A program made the position numbers and the translations under genes. Source: CAZCJU01 sp964562175 (lineage in GTDB: Bacteria > Bacillota > Clostridia > Oscillospirales > CAG-272). Taken from it: a stretch of 64,000 nucleotides of DNA. Under the pieces are notes generated by a model. That model had not been told where the DNA came from. It made no database searches and was given only the letters and a program-made list of their open reading frames with translations. The stretch spans positions 1 through 64,000 of the forward strand of contig CAZLRV010000004.1 of the NCBI GenBank assembly GCA_964562175.1. Reading direction: 5' to 3'. Below are positions 26,207 through 35,480 of this stretch, one piece after another. Every line of letters begins with the position of its first letter. Within the stretch, counting starts at the first letter, position 1.

Positions 26207-26247
26207 AAAAAAGTATATATTTACTTGTAAATTACAGGAGTGTTGAA

Positions 26248-27438
26248 ATGAAAAACGTTGCCATTGTAGGCTTTGGTACCGTCGGTGCGGGTGTTGCCGA
26301 GTTGCTCGTTCGCAACGGCGATATAATCGAAAAAAAAGCGAAAGAAAAGATATCTCTCAAATATGTTTGCGACCTGCGTGACTTTCCCGAATCCGAGTTC
26401 AATAAGATAAGGGTAGACGACTTCAATATCGTCGTAAACGACCCCGAGGTCGATATCGTTGTTGAAACGATGGGCGGCTGCGGCGTTGCGTATACGCTTA
26501 CGAAAAACGCTCTCTGCCTGGGCAAAAGCGTGGTTACCTCAAACAAAGAGCTTGTTGCAAAGCACGGTGACGAGCTGATGAAGCTTGCGCAAGAAAACGG
26601 TTGCAAATATATGTTTGAGGCAAGTACCGGCGGAACGATACCCCTGCTCCGTCCGATAGCACAATGCTTGGCGGCAAACAGAATAAGCAAGATAGCCGGT
26701 ATTTTGAACGGCACGACGAATTATATTTTGACTCAAATGTACACGCACGGAAAGACATACGAGGAAGCTTTGGGACAGGCACAGGCACTCGGCTATGCCG
26801 AAAGAAACCCCGATGCGGATGTCCTGGGCAAGGACACCGGCAGAAAAATATGCATATTGGGTGCTATTATGACGGGTGTTTTGCTCGATCCGGATAAGAT
26901 ACCGACCTGCGGAATAGATAAAATAACGTCTGTTGACGTTGAGGCGGCGAATGCACTCGGCGGCAAGCTCAAGCTCCTCGGCGTTGCACGTGATACCGAG
27001 GACGGTCTTTACGCATACGTTGCCCCGCATTTCGTTCCCTCCGACTCTCCTTTATACTGCATAGAGGACGTATTCAACGGTGCGCTCGTCAGCGGCGACG
27101 CATCGGGTGATGTAATGTTCTACGGCAGAGGTGCGGGTAAAATGCCGACGGCAAGTGCCGTTGTTGCCGATGTTATCGACATAACGATGCACAAAGCGGA
27201 CGAAAATCCCTTCCTGCCGTGGACAAAAGCGGAGGTAACACCGTCCGGCTGTAACGAGCGTATGAGATATATGGTGGTTACCGACATTAAGTACCGCACC
27301 GGCGAAGCTTTTGCCGAGCTTGAGAATGCCTTCTGCTTTATAAGCGAGGCCTTGAACGACTCCGAGCTTTCCTCGCTCAAGGCCGATATTGAGTCAGACG
27401 GCGGCAGTGTGCTTTCCTGCTATCCCGTTTTCGAGTGA
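26248..27438 (+). CDS. hom: Homoserine dehydrogenase
   Basis: A 396-residue NAD(P)-dependent enzyme that reduces aspartate semialdehyde to homoserine for threonine and methionine synthesis. The N-terminal Rossmann motif is VGFGTVGAGVAELL, SNKELVAKHG lies near residue 95, and the family signature GILNGTTNYILTQM near residue 150. It is shorter than the common 430-residue form; the last 70 residues are at most a divergent ACT domain, so feedback control by threonine may be altered. AGGAG lies seven bases before the ATG. No other threonine gene is adjacent. Confidence 0.94.
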   Translation: MKNVAIVGFGTVGAGVAELLVRNGDIIEKKAKEKISLKYVCDLRDFPESEFNKIRVDDFNIVVNDPEVDIVVETMGGCGVAYTLTKNALCLGKSVVTSNKELVAKHGDELMKLAQENGCKYMFEASTGGTIPLLRPIAQCLAANRISKIAGILNGTTNYILTQMYTHGKTYEEALGQAQALGYAERNPDADVLGKDTGRKICILGAIMTGVLLDPDKIPTCGIDKITSVDVEAANALGGKLKLLGVARDTEDGLYAYVAPHFVPSDSPLYCIEDVFNGALVSGDASGDVMFYGRGAGKMPTASAVVADVIDITMHKADENPFLPWTKAEVTPSGCNERMRYMVVTDIKYRTGEAFAELENAFCFISEALNDSELSSLKADIESDGGSVLSCYPVFE

Positions 27439-27559
27439 TACGTTTCACAATAAAAACGAACAGTTTCAAACAAGGCTCAATTTCAAATCAAACGGTTTTC
27501 ACATTCAAGCAATATAATGATGTCGCATTCTAAAGAGAATATGCGAAAGGAGAACTGTC

Positions 27560-28978
27560 ATGGAAAATAACGAAAACGATTTCGAAAAAAAAGATGAGGA
27601 TATGATGTCCCAAGACGAGCAAGGAGAGAACAAGCCGACAGAGGACGGAACGTACTCATATACGAATGTCGAAAAAACAAGAATATCGCCAAACGATTAC
27701 GACGAGGAACAAAAGAAAGAGGAACGGAGGGACGAGGGAGTCCACGTTTACACCTCAAATCCGGATTACGATAGGTATACACAAAGTATGTATACACCGC
27801 CTGAGCCGAAAAAGAAGAAAAAAAGCTCGACGGCGGCTATAATATGCGTTTGTGTGGCTGTCTGTCTTATACTCTCTGCGGCATCGTTCGCACTCGGCAC
27901 GTTCCTGTCAAGAAACGAGAGCGAAAACGACCCGCCCGTCGGAACCTCGCCATCTACCGATACAAACGGTGTAAACAACAGCATAGGCACCGGCAGAAGT
28001 GATGTTACGCTTGCCTACAATGAGGAGGTACCCAAGGGGGATGAAAGCACGAGTGTCGGAGGCTTCCCCAGCTCAAACGAGGTATCGGCAAAGAGTGTAG
28101 CCTCGAAGATAGTCAATTCCGTAGTTGAGATACAGACCGAATCAATAGTAAACAATACGTATTTCGGTCAGTATGTGCAAGAGGGAGCGGGAAGCGGAGT
28201 TATAGTTTCCGCTGACGGCTTTATTGCAACGAATTACCATGTTATAGACGGTGCGACAAAGATAACGGTAAGATTACGCTCCGGTGATGAGTATTCCGCA
28301 ACGCTGTGGGGCTACGATATTAAGAATGACCTTGCGGTGGTAAAGATAGAGGCAAGCGGGCTTTCGTATGCGACTTTCGGAAATTCAGATCTGCTTGTCG
28401 TAGGAGATAATGTTCTGGCTGTCGGTAACCCTTTGGGCGAGCTTGGCGGTTCGGTAACGAGCGGTATTATCTCGGCGCTTGAACGTCAGGTTTCGGTTGA
28501 AAACAAAACAATGACGCTTCTGCAAACGGATACATCCGTAAACCCCGGCAACTCCGGCGGCGGTCTGTTCACCTATTCGGGCGAGCTTATAGGAATAGTC
28601 AATGCAAAATCATCGGGTACGGGAATCGAGGGAATAGCGTTTGCAATACCCGCAAATACGGCTCGTCCCATTATTCAAGATATAATCGAGAACCGTTCCA
28701 CAACGCAAAAGGCTTATCTCGGTATAAGCGTCGATTACGACAGAAATTACGGTGTTTACGTCAAGGCGGTAACGAAAGGCTCGGATGCCGAAAAGGCGGG
28801 ACTTCAGGTAAATGACGTTATATTGTATGTTGACGAAACGCGTATAGATTCGACAAGCGGTCTTTCCGCAACTATATCGAGCTACTACGTCGGCGATACC
28901 GTATCCATAGTTGTATGGAGAGGAAGAACAACGGTAACACTTGAGGTAACATTTACCGAAAACACATCGACAGAATAA
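27560..28978 (+). CDS. HtrA/DegP-type membrane-anchored serine protease
   Basis: A 472-residue S1C protease. An acidic cytoplasmic N-terminus of about 85 residues is followed by a basic patch and a membrane anchor at 91-116. The trypsin-like domain carries the triad His227 (NYHVIDGA), Asp257 (NDLAVVKIE) and Ser332 (GNSGGGL), and one PDZ domain occupies about 375-465. It degrades misfolded exported proteins on the outer face of the membrane. GAAAGGAG lies seven bases before the ATG. A bidirectional terminator follows. Confidence 0.95.
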   Translation: MENNENDFEKKDEDMMSQDEQGENKPTEDGTYSYTNVEKTRISPNDYDEEQKKEERRDEGVHVYTSNPDYDRYTQSMYTPPEPKKKKKSSTAAIICVCVAVCLILSAASFALGTFLSRNESENDPPVGTSPSTDTNGVNNSIGTGRSDVTLAYNEEVPKGDESTSVGGFPSSNEVSAKSVASKIVNSVVEIQTESIVNNTYFGQYVQEGAGSGVIVSADGFIATNYHVIDGATKITVRLRSGDEYSATLWGYDIKNDLAVVKIEASGLSYATFGNSDLLVVGDNVLAVGNPLGELGGSVTSGIISALERQVSVENKTMTLLQTDTSVNPGNSGGGLFTYSGELIGIVNAKSSGTGIEGIAFAIPANTARPIIQDIIENRSTTQKAYLGISVDYDRNYGVYVKAVTKGSDAEKAGLQVNDVILYVDETRIDSTSGLSATISSYYVGDTVSIVVWRGRTTVTLEVTFTENTSTE

Positions 28979-28985
28979 ACAAAAC

Positions 28986-29020
28986 AAAAAAAGGTCTTTC
29001 TGCGGGAAAGACCTTTTTTT
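28986..29020. terminator. Bidirectional terminator
   Basis: GGTCTTTC pairs with GAAAGACC, flanked by seven A and seven T. It serves the protease gene and the converging transporter gene. Confidence 0.9.
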
Positions 29021-29035
29021 GAGGATATGTATTTT

Positions 29036-30301
29036 TTAGCTGTAGAATATCCACAGGTAGATATATGCGGGTATTATCGCACCGAGGGTAAAGGGTATGC
29101 CGATCCGCAGAAAATCGCTTTTCTTGACCTCATAGCCTTCCTTGCGAAGAATTCCTATGCCGGCAATGTTTGCCGACGCTCCGATGGGTGTAAGGTTTCC
29201 GCCGAGCGTAGCACCGCAAAGCAGACCGAAATACAGCAGAGCGGGGTCAATACCCATATCTGTTGCGATTTTCGTAACGACGGGAAGCATGGTAGCCACA
29301 TAGGGGATATTGTCGATAAATGCCGAGAGCAGAACGCTTGCCCATACGATAACCGAGTAGATAAGGAACAGATTTCCGCCTCCGAGCTGTGCAAACAGCT
29401 CCGCTACGGCATCTATAACGCCCTTCTCCTGAATACCGCCTATTACAAGGAACAGACCGAATATCAAGAATATCGTTTCATAGTCAATTTCTTTAAGCAC
29501 GTCTGTAACTGCGGTGAAGCTCTTTTTGCGTATGGCACTGTATATCACGCCTATCAGCATTATTACCATACATATTATACCGTTTATCATATCGGGTGTG
29601 TTCGGTATAAACGAAGCTATTATCAAGGAAACAACAGTTGCGAGCATTAAAACGGTCGGCACGTAGTCGGTAACAACGGTACGCTCACTTGAATTGACCT
29701 CGCCCTTTTCGTTTTTGAACACAAAAAGCAATATAACGGCGGAGACCAATGCACCAAGCTCAACGGCGAAGAATATTCCCGGCTTTCCGTTGTATACGAA
29801 AAAGTCCGCAAAGTTCATCTTTGCCTCGCCGGCAAGCAGTATCGAGGTCGTATCACCCACAAGCGTTGCCGCACCTTGAAGATTTGACGATACGGCTATT
29901 GCTATTATCATTCCCACGGGATTTATCTTAAGCTTTTTTGCTATAGACAAAGCGATGGGGGCGATCATAAGCACCGTCGCAACATTGTCGATAAATGCCG
30001 AAACGATACCGGCAAAAAGGGAGAGGGCGACTATAGCCCATTTTACGTTGGGTACTTTTTCGATAAGTATGTCGGCAAGCAGTGCGGTCATTTTCGACTC
30101 TATCATAAGAGCGACCGTACCCATTGTACCGGCAAACATCATAAGGACGTTAAAATCAATGTACGAAAGAGCTTTATTCAGCGGAAGCATTCCCGAAACG
30201 ATGAAGATAAGAGCGGAGGCGAGTGCAACCCAAAGTCTGTATTTTTGAAATGTCAGCATAAGCACGTAGGTCAGGGCAAACAGAATAATTGCGTAAACCA
30301 A
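29036..30301 (-). CDS. ArsB/NhaD family ion transporter
   Basis: About 421 residues with some 11 membrane helices. Two halves each carry an anti-parallel hairpin-like motif: SAFIDNVATVLMIAP near residue 100 and SAFIDNIPYVATMLP near residue 345, typical of the ArsB/NhaD (SLC13-related) superfamily. Substrates of relatives include Na+/H+, arsenite and dicarboxylates; this one cannot be assigned. I chose the TTG at 30301 because GAGG lies eight bases before it; upstream in-frame codons fall in the leader and promoter. Confidence 0.85.
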   Translation of the reverse strand: MVYAIILFALTYVLMLTFQKYRLWVALASALIFIVSGMLPLNKALSYIDFNVLMMFAGTMGTVALMIESKMTALLADILIEKVPNVKWAIVALSLFAGIVSAFIDNVATVLMIAPIALSIAKKLKINPVGMIIAIAVSSNLQGAATLVGDTTSILLAGEAKMNFADFFVYNGKPGIFFAVELGALVSAVILLFVFKNEKGEVNSSERTVVTDYVPTVLMLATVVSLIIASFIPNTPDMINGIICMVIMLIGVIYSAIRKKSFTAVTDVLKEIDYETIFLIFGLFLVIGGIQEKGVIDAVAELFAQLGGGNLFLIYSVIVWASVLLSAFIDNIPYVATMLPVVTKIATDMGIDPALLYFGLLCGATLGGNLTPIGASANIAGIGILRKEGYEVKKSDFLRIGIPFTLGAIIPAYIYLWIFYS

Positions 30302-30347
30302 AGCAAATTCCTCACTTATTGTTTTTCGTGCCGACGGCACGATGAGA

Positions 30348-30375
30348 TGATAACACAAAAGTCGAATTATGTCAA
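30348..30375 (-). promoter_or_regulatory. Promoter of the ArsB/NhaD-type gene
   Basis: On the minus strand, TTGACA (30375-30370), 16 bp, TATCAT (30353-30348). A short palindrome, CGTGCCGACGGCACG (30329-30343), lies in the leader and could be an operator or an mRNA hairpin. Confidence 0.65.
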
Positions 30376-30440
30376 GAGCTTTTGCAATACTTTATCCGAT
30401 ATATTAAATCAAATTTCAGCATTTGCCTATATCGTATTTG

Positions 30441-32132
30441 TCACCGCTCGATTTTTTCGGCAGTTGCGGAACGCTCGACTCCGAGTCTGCCGTCGATCCA
30501 CTCGGCTCGCGAGATGATGAAATTGCGAAGATATTGCACCTGAAGCTCATAAGTATTGTATTTTTTGCAGTCTACATTGCCGACTCCGACAGTCTTATCC
30601 ATAATATCCCACTTCTTGAAGTTTTCTTTTTGAGAACGTTCAAGCTTTTTTGCCGTGTTATCTATAGTCGACTCGGCACATGAGAGCAAAACGTCACGCT
30701 TTTGACACCATCTTTTGCGAACAAGCGACATAAAATGCTCGTCCTTTACGAGATATGTAGCCCAGTTTTTTGTCATATCGTAATAGGTAGCCTCACCGCT
30801 TGCCCAGCCGTCGTAATTCTTTATATCTCCTTTATGATTTCCGAATGCCATATCGAAATCCCAAACGGGACCCATCGTTATTTTACCCCCCTCGGGCTTG
30901 TAGAAAAAACAGCTTCGGTAAAATGCCATTTCCGTGTTGTTCGTCAGCTCGGTAATGATGAACCAATCGACAAACGCATCGATGTCTATATACTCCTCAT
31001 ACCCGACACCGGAAACTATCGCATCCTCGGCGCGCTGTACGTAGTCGATGATATAGTTTATATCATCCCCGTATCTTTTTGTTATTTCGGGCTGTTTTAC
31101 GAAGAGCCGCTCAAGCATTTTCGTGTCGAAATAGTCAAGCCCTCTGTATACCTTTTCGTTGAAATCCCAACCCATTTCTATAAAAAATCCGGGGGAATCG
31201 ACTCCCTTGGTGTTACCAAGCTCGACCTTGCCGCCTGCAACCTCAATTTTGTCCGCAATGGTATACACGCCCCTGTATTCTCCGTTTAAAAACAGATCGA
31301 CGGGAATGTGCGTCGGCGTATAGTAAAGGCACTCCATTTGACTTGCCAACGTATGAGCAACTATGTTGCGCATAAGAGTTTTGTCGTAATAATTCGGGAC
31401 AAGCACCCAATCCCTGTTTTTTGCCAAGCCCAAGACGGAGACTTTTTCGTCTGATTTTATCCGATACGACTTTTTCTCACCCTCGCCCCACCAAGAAGCG
31501 TTGCCGCGTCCCTTTATCTGAAGAGAGGTCTGCTCAAGGTCGTAGCCGAGGTATTCGCCGCCGCATGAGGTATCTATCGACATACTGCCGCTTATGTATT
31601 CGAATTTGCTTGTTATCTCCCCGTCCGTATAGAGGGATACCATCGGCAGATCGTTGCTCTGCCGTCCGATCTTCAAATAATACGGGCGTGTGACCGTGCC
31701 GATGCTTACGGTCAGAATGTATTTTTGACGGAAAGAAAGAGATGTGACCTCGTTTTCGTCGATATCGGTGAACGATACGAGAGTTGCGTTTTCACCCTCA
31801 ACGAACGGACGGGCGTTTTTTATCTCTCCCTCATCCGAGGCAAACGGTATGCGAACGTATAAAGTGTTTTTTTCTTTTTCAAACACCGTGTCGGCTATAC
31901 GCTCACCGCTTTCGTCCTCAAGACCTACCGAGAATAATTCCTCGCTCGGGATGATTTCCGACTCTGTATCGGTATTCGGTGCGTCGGTTTCCGTGAGCCT
32001 GTCCGTTATCGGCGTATCGCTCTCGACAGGTCGAGAGGACTCGCCGCCCTCACTCACACGTTGACAGCCCAAAGTGCCGAGCAGGCAGAGGACGGCTAAA
32101 AGTGCGGATATGTGGTTTTTGAATTTTATCAT
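30441..32132 (-). CDS. CotH kinase family lipoprotein
   Basis: A 563-residue lipoprotein with lipobox LGTLGC (cysteine at residue 23), a Ser/Thr/Glu-rich linker, an immunoglobulin-like domain at about 70-160, and a CotH-type kinase domain from about 185. The kinase fold shows GRGNASWW, the KNRDWVLVPNYYDKTLMRN segment and the metal-binding GPVWDFDMAFGNH near residue 440. CotH in Bacillus spores phosphorylates coat proteins; relatives in rumen clostridia are secreted, sometimes with dockerins, and their targets are unknown. It is monocistronic with a good promoter. Confidence 0.9.
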   Translation of the reverse strand: MIKFKNHISALLAVLCLLGTLGCQRVSEGGESSRPVESDTPITDRLTETDAPNTDTESEIIPSEELFSVGLEDESGERIADTVFEKEKNTLYVRIPFASDEGEIKNARPFVEGENATLVSFTDIDENEVTSLSFRQKYILTVSIGTVTRPYYLKIGRQSNDLPMVSLYTDGEITSKFEYISGSMSIDTSCGGEYLGYDLEQTSLQIKGRGNASWWGEGEKKSYRIKSDEKVSVLGLAKNRDWVLVPNYYDKTLMRNIVAHTLASQMECLYYTPTHIPVDLFLNGEYRGVYTIADKIEVAGGKVELGNTKGVDSPGFFIEMGWDFNEKVYRGLDYFDTKMLERLFVKQPEITKRYGDDINYIIDYVQRAEDAIVSGVGYEEYIDIDAFVDWFIITELTNNTEMAFYRSCFFYKPEGGKITMGPVWDFDMAFGNHKGDIKNYDGWASGEATYYDMTKNWATYLVKDEHFMSLVRKRWCQKRDVLLSCAESTIDNTAKKLERSQKENFKKWDIMDKTVGVGNVDCKKYNTYELQVQYLRNFIISRAEWIDGRLGVERSATAEKIER

Positions 32133-32162
32133 TGAAGAGTTCCTTTTTTACAGAATGACTAT

Positions 32163-32191
32163 ATTATATATTAAAAAAATAACTTTGTCAA
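32163..32191 (-). promoter_or_regulatory. Consensus promoter of the CotH gene
   Basis: On the minus strand, TTGACA (32191-32186), 17 bp, TATAAT (32168-32163). Confidence 0.9.
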
Positions 32192-32218
32192 TATTTATTG
32201 AAAAAACTCGGAAATATG

Positions 32219-32247
32219 TTGACAAATGCGAAAAATGGTGGTAAGAT
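32219..32247 (+). promoter_or_regulatory. Promoter of the amidase gene
   Basis: TTGACA (32219-32224), 17 bp, TAAGAT (32242-32247), divergent from the CotH promoter. Confidence 0.85.
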
Positions 32248-32279
32248 AAAATAAGTATTATATATCGGAGGATATTATT

Positions 32280-33254
32280 TTGAAGCTTAAGAAAATACTG
32301 TCATCGGTGCTTGCGCTTACAGCGCTGTCGACCTCACTCTGTCCGATCGGGATAAAAGCCGCAGAGCCTACACTTACAATAACGCTCGATGCCGGACACG
32401 GAATAAATTCCGAGGGCGATGGTACGGGTACAAACGGAGCCGTGGCTTTCGGCGGCAAAAACGAGGTCTATTACAATTGGGAAATAGCAAATCATTGCAA
32501 GGACAGGCTTGAAGAATACGGCGTTCGTGTTTATATGGCAAAAAAGAGCGTTGAGCATGACCCGTCGTTTGACGACAGAGTAATACCGGCATCGAAAAAC
32601 GGTTCGGTGGCGTTTATAAGCATACATAATAATTACTCGGACAACGCAAACGCAAGAGGCACGCAGATATACACCGTAAACCCCAATTACAACAAGGAAA
32701 TGTACAATAACACAATGAAGCTGGCAAACAGAATAATGTCAAGACTCAATAAAGATGCGGGTACTGTCAAAAACGCAGATCCGTATTACGTAAACAGTAA
32801 AACAAATTCACAGCATCCCGACGGCTCACTTCAAGAGTATTACGGAGTGCTGTGGCGTGCGAAAAGATACAGCGAGGGCAAAATAAGAGGCTCGAAGCTT
32901 ATGGCGGGAATGATAGTGGAATGCGCATTCTTGTCAAATAAGCAGGACGTTGAACAGCTTATGCTGAAGGAGGATAAGCTTAAGGCCATAGGCTATGCAA
33001 TAGCCGACGGAATTGCAGACCATTACAAGCTTACGCTTCTGTCGGAGATGACTCAAGAGGTTACCGAGGAGCAAACACAGACACCGACGGAAGACACGGG
33101 TGAGGCTATGACGGATATATCAAGTGATTCCGTAACGGACGGTGTAGCCGAGGGCGGCGGAAATAACGTGATTTGGATAGTAGTGGCGGCTGTAATCGTT
33201 GTGCTGATAGGCGGAGCGGTCGTATTTCTTGCAATAAAAAAATCAAAGTCATAA
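32280..33254 (+). CDS. N-acetylmuramoyl-L-alanine amidase (Amidase_3), membrane-anchored
   Basis: A 324-residue secreted cell-wall hydrolase. A signal peptide (residues 1-28) precedes an Amidase_3 domain with zinc ligands His40 (DAGHG), Glu62 (KNEVYYN) and His116 (ISIHNN) and catalytic Glu214 (MIVECAFLSN). A Thr/Glu-rich linker leads to a C-terminal membrane helix (VIWIVVAAVIVVLIGGAVVF) and a short basic tail, so the enzyme stays tethered to the cell. It cuts the bond between muramic acid and the stem peptide. Translation starts at TTG, with GGAGG eight bases upstream. Confidence 0.94.
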   Translation: MKLKKILSSVLALTALSTSLCPIGIKAAEPTLTITLDAGHGINSEGDGTGTNGAVAFGGKNEVYYNWEIANHCKDRLEEYGVRVYMAKKSVEHDPSFDDRVIPASKNGSVAFISIHNNYSDNANARGTQIYTVNPNYNKEMYNNTMKLANRIMSRLNKDAGTVKNADPYYVNSKTNSQHPDGSLQEYYGVLWRAKRYSEGKIRGSKLMAGMIVECAFLSNKQDVEQLMLKEDKLKAIGYAIADGIADHYKLTLLSEMTQEVTEEQTQTPTEDTGEAMTDISSDSVTDGVAEGGGNNVIWIVVAAVIVVLIGGAVVFLAIKKSKS

Positions 33255-33271
33255 CAAAACCATAATAAAAT

Positions 33272-33303
33272 GAGAGGGAACGCCTTTTGCGTCCCTCTCT
33301 TTG
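33272..33303 (+). terminator. Terminator after the amidase gene
   Basis: GAGAGGGA and CGC pair with GCG and TCCCTCTC (one bulged A) around CTTTT, followed by TTT. Confidence 0.8.
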
Positions 33304-33306
33304 AAA

Positions 33307-33882
33307 TTATGAGTTTTTCTCCGCATAATATGTCGCTTCCATATCGGCAATGCTCAGAGCGAGGGCAAGCGGAAATTTTTCATATGCCGCACCGACGTTG
33401 CGTGCATCGTCCGTACCCGAAAAGCCCATATGATATCTTATCGCAAACGCCTCTTCGCGGCTGAGCCTGATAAAGCCGTTTATTATGTAAACGCTTTTTT
33501 CGCCGTGACCGTAGGGAAGCGGATCGTCAAATTCGTAATACGGCACACTCTGCCATACGCCCTGCGCATTCTTTACGTTGCGGGTCGAGGTCTTATAACA
33601 GCCCGCTTTACACACATCGTGCAAAAGCGAAACTATTGCAATCGTTTCGTCATCGTAGCTTATGCCGAATTCGTTTTTTATCTTTTCGCGTGAAAGATAA
33701 TCCTTAAGACAACGGTAAACATTTACGCTGTGCGTGCAAAGCCCGCCCTCACAGCTGAGGTGAAAGCGTGTGCTTGCCGGCGAGGTGAAAAAGTCCGATT
33801 TGTTTTCCAAATAATCGAGCATTCTGTCCGCACCGTCACGTGTTATGTTTTTTTTGAATATTTCAATGAAAGTATTTTTCAT
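33307..33882 (-). CDS. HD domain phosphohydrolase
   Basis: A 191-residue protein with the metal-binding HD signature: His in LCTHSVNVYRCL near residue 50, the HD pair in IVSLLHDVCKAGCY near residue 92, then a His in RYHMGFSG and an Asp in SIADMEATYY. It resembles the HD domain of YhaM-type exoribonucleases without the OB fold. The substrate is unknown. The ATG at 33882 is preferred because GGAGG directly abuts the earlier ATG (33894), too close for initiation. Confidence 0.8.
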   Translation of the reverse strand: MKNTFIEIFKKNITRDGADRMLDYLENKSDFFTSPASTRFHLSCEGGLCTHSVNVYRCLKDYLSREKIKNEFGISYDDETIAIVSLLHDVCKAGCYKTSTRNVKNAQGVWQSVPYYEFDDPLPYGHGEKSVYIINGFIRLSREEAFAIRYHMGFSGTDDARNVGAAYEKFPLALALSIADMEATYYAEKNS

Positions 33883-34006
33883 GCTCTGTACCATCCTCCG
33901 AGTTGATTATACACTATTTTTTGCGGTAAATCAAGCCTTTTTCGAATAAAAATAACGCTTCTTGATAAAAAATAGCCTCTGAGCAAAAAATAAATTGAAA
34001 TACCTC

Positions 34007-34035
34007 TTGATTTATTCAATTGAATAATATATAAT
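34007..34035 (+). promoter_or_regulatory. Promoter of queT-galU with a perfect 16-bp palindrome in the spacer
   Basis: TTGATT (34007-34012), 17 bp, TATAAT (34030-34035). The spacer is filled by TTATTCAATTGAATAA (34012-34027), a perfect dyad, placed where a repressor would block RNA polymerase. No preQ1 riboswitch fits in the leader of about 33 nt. Confidence 0.8.
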
Positions 34036-34074
34036 ATACAGTGAATTGATATGTTTTGGCAGGCAAAAAGTAAA

Positions 34075-34587
34075 ATGATAAAAAACGAAAGCATAACACG
34101 TACAGTGCGTGCGGGCATGATAGCCGCACTTTACGTCGCACTTACGCTTGCCGTCGCACCTGTCGGCTTCGGTTCGTTGCAATTTCGTCCGTCCGAGGCA
34201 CTGACTATCCTTCCGCTGTACTTTCCCGAAGCGATTCCCGCACTGTTTGTCGGCTGTCTTATCTCAAATATCGTTTCGGCATACGGTATTGCCGATATCT
34301 TATTCGGCTCGGCGGCAACGCTGATCGCCGCATACCTGACCTCGAGGGCAAGGAACAAATACACCGCACCGATTCCGTCCGTTATAATAAACGCCCTCGT
34401 TATCGGCGTGATGATAAGCGTGATGAGTGTGCCGGAGGGCGGGGAGGCGTTTTGGACGACACTTTGTGTCAATATCCTCTCGCTTGCCGTCTCTCAGGGC
34501 TGTGTGTGCTATCTTCTCGGCGTGCCGCTTGCGACGGCAATAGAAAAGCATGGTAAAAAAATAAATAATAATATAAAAAGGAAATAG
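34075..34587 (+). CDS. queT: QueT family transporter (queuosine precursor uptake)
   Basis: A 170-residue membrane protein with five or six helices. It shows the QueT pattern ALYVALTLAVAPVGFGSLQF near the N-terminus, then RPSEALTILPLYFP and GCLISNIVSAYGIADILFGS. QueT is the substrate-binding (S) component of an ECF transporter for preQ1 or queuine; the energy module is elsewhere. The start is uncertain: the ATG at 34075 fits the family N-terminus, while the ATG at 34051 would be only about 10 nt from the predicted transcript start. Neither has a good ribosome site. galU follows 4 bp downstream. Confidence 0.87.
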   Translation: MIKNESITRTVRAGMIAALYVALTLAVAPVGFGSLQFRPSEALTILPLYFPEAIPALFVGCLISNIVSAYGIADILFGSAATLIAAYLTSRARNKYTAPIPSVIINALVIGVMISVMSVPEGGEAFWTTLCVNILSLAVSQGCVCYLLGVPLATAIEKHGKKINNNIKRK

Positions 34588-34591
34588 AATA

Positions 34592-35467
34592 ATGAAGAAA
34601 ATCACAAAAGCAGTTATACCCGCCGCAGGTCTCGGTACGAGAATGCTCCCCATCGCACGTGCCGTGCCGAAGGAAATGCTTCCCATCGTTGACAGACCGT
34701 CCATAGAATATCTCGTGCGTGAGGCTGTAAACTCCGGAATCACCGATATACTTATAATCACGGGCAGAAACAAGGGCATGATGGAGGATTATTTCGATTA
34801 TAATATCGAATATAACGATAATCTTACCATGAAGCATAAACAGAAGGAGCTTGACGATATCAAAGAAACGTGCCATTTGGCAAATGTTTATTTCATACGT
34901 CAAAAGGTTACACGCGGCTTGGGACACGCCGTATCGTGTGCAAGGTCGTTTATAGGTGATGAGCCGTTTGCGGTACTTTACGGTGACGATGTAATGCGTG
35001 CCGAGGTTCCCGTCACAAAACAGCTTATCGACGCTTACGAGAAATACGGAAAAGCCGCCGCAGGCGTTAAGGCGGTATCGGATGAGGATGTAAAGAAGTA
35101 TTGCTCACTCAAGACGGAGCATATAGAGGGTAATGTATACTCGACAACGGATATGGTCGAAAAGCCGCAGACACCCGAGGAGAAATTTTCGAATTTCGCA
35201 ATTTTGGGCAGAGTCGTTCTCACTCCCGATATATTCGATATACTTGACAATACTCCGCTCGGTGCGGGCGGTGAGCTTCAGCTGACGGATGCAATGCGTG
35301 TTCTGGCTCAAACGAAGGGAATGCTTGCGGTGGATTATGTCGGCAAGAGATACGATATGGGCGCAAAGCTCGGATTTTTGCAGGCAAATATCGAGTATGC
35401 AATGGATGACCCGAATCTCGGCGAGCAATTCAGAGAATACCTCAAAGAGCTTTCCGAAAAGCTGTGA
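34592..35467 (+). CDS. galU: UTP-glucose-1-phosphate uridylyltransferase
   Basis: A 291-residue nucleotidyltransferase with the family N-terminus AVIPAAGLGTRMLPIARAVP, the KEMLPIVDRPSIEYLV segment and the active-site region YGDDVMRAEVPV near residue 130. It makes UDP-glucose for cell-envelope glycans, such as those assembled by the GT2-GtrA gene at 58.6 kb. AAGGAAA lies upstream of the ATG. It sits in a same-strand run queT-galU-deaminase-rimI-tsaD with gaps of 4 to 13 bp or overlaps. Confidence 0.95.
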   Translation: MKKITKAVIPAAGLGTRMLPIARAVPKEMLPIVDRPSIEYLVREAVNSGITDILIITGRNKGMMEDYFDYNIEYNDNLTMKHKQKELDDIKETCHLANVYFIRQKVTRGLGHAVSCARSFIGDEPFAVLYGDDVMRAEVPVTKQLIDAYEKYGKAAAGVKAVSDEDVKKYCSLKTEHIEGNVYSTTDMVEKPQTPEEKFSNFAILGRVVLTPDIFDILDNTPLGAGGELQLTDAMRVLAQTKGMLAVDYVGKRYDMGAKLGFLQANIEYAMDDPNLGEQFREYLKELSEKL

Positions 35468-35480
35468 TCGGAGGCAAATA

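Noticed and set aside
34036..34074. preQ1 riboswitch upstream of queT
   Set aside because: The predicted leader is about 33 nt and lacks the conserved preQ1-I stem, loop and A-rich tail; upstream DNA does not show it either.
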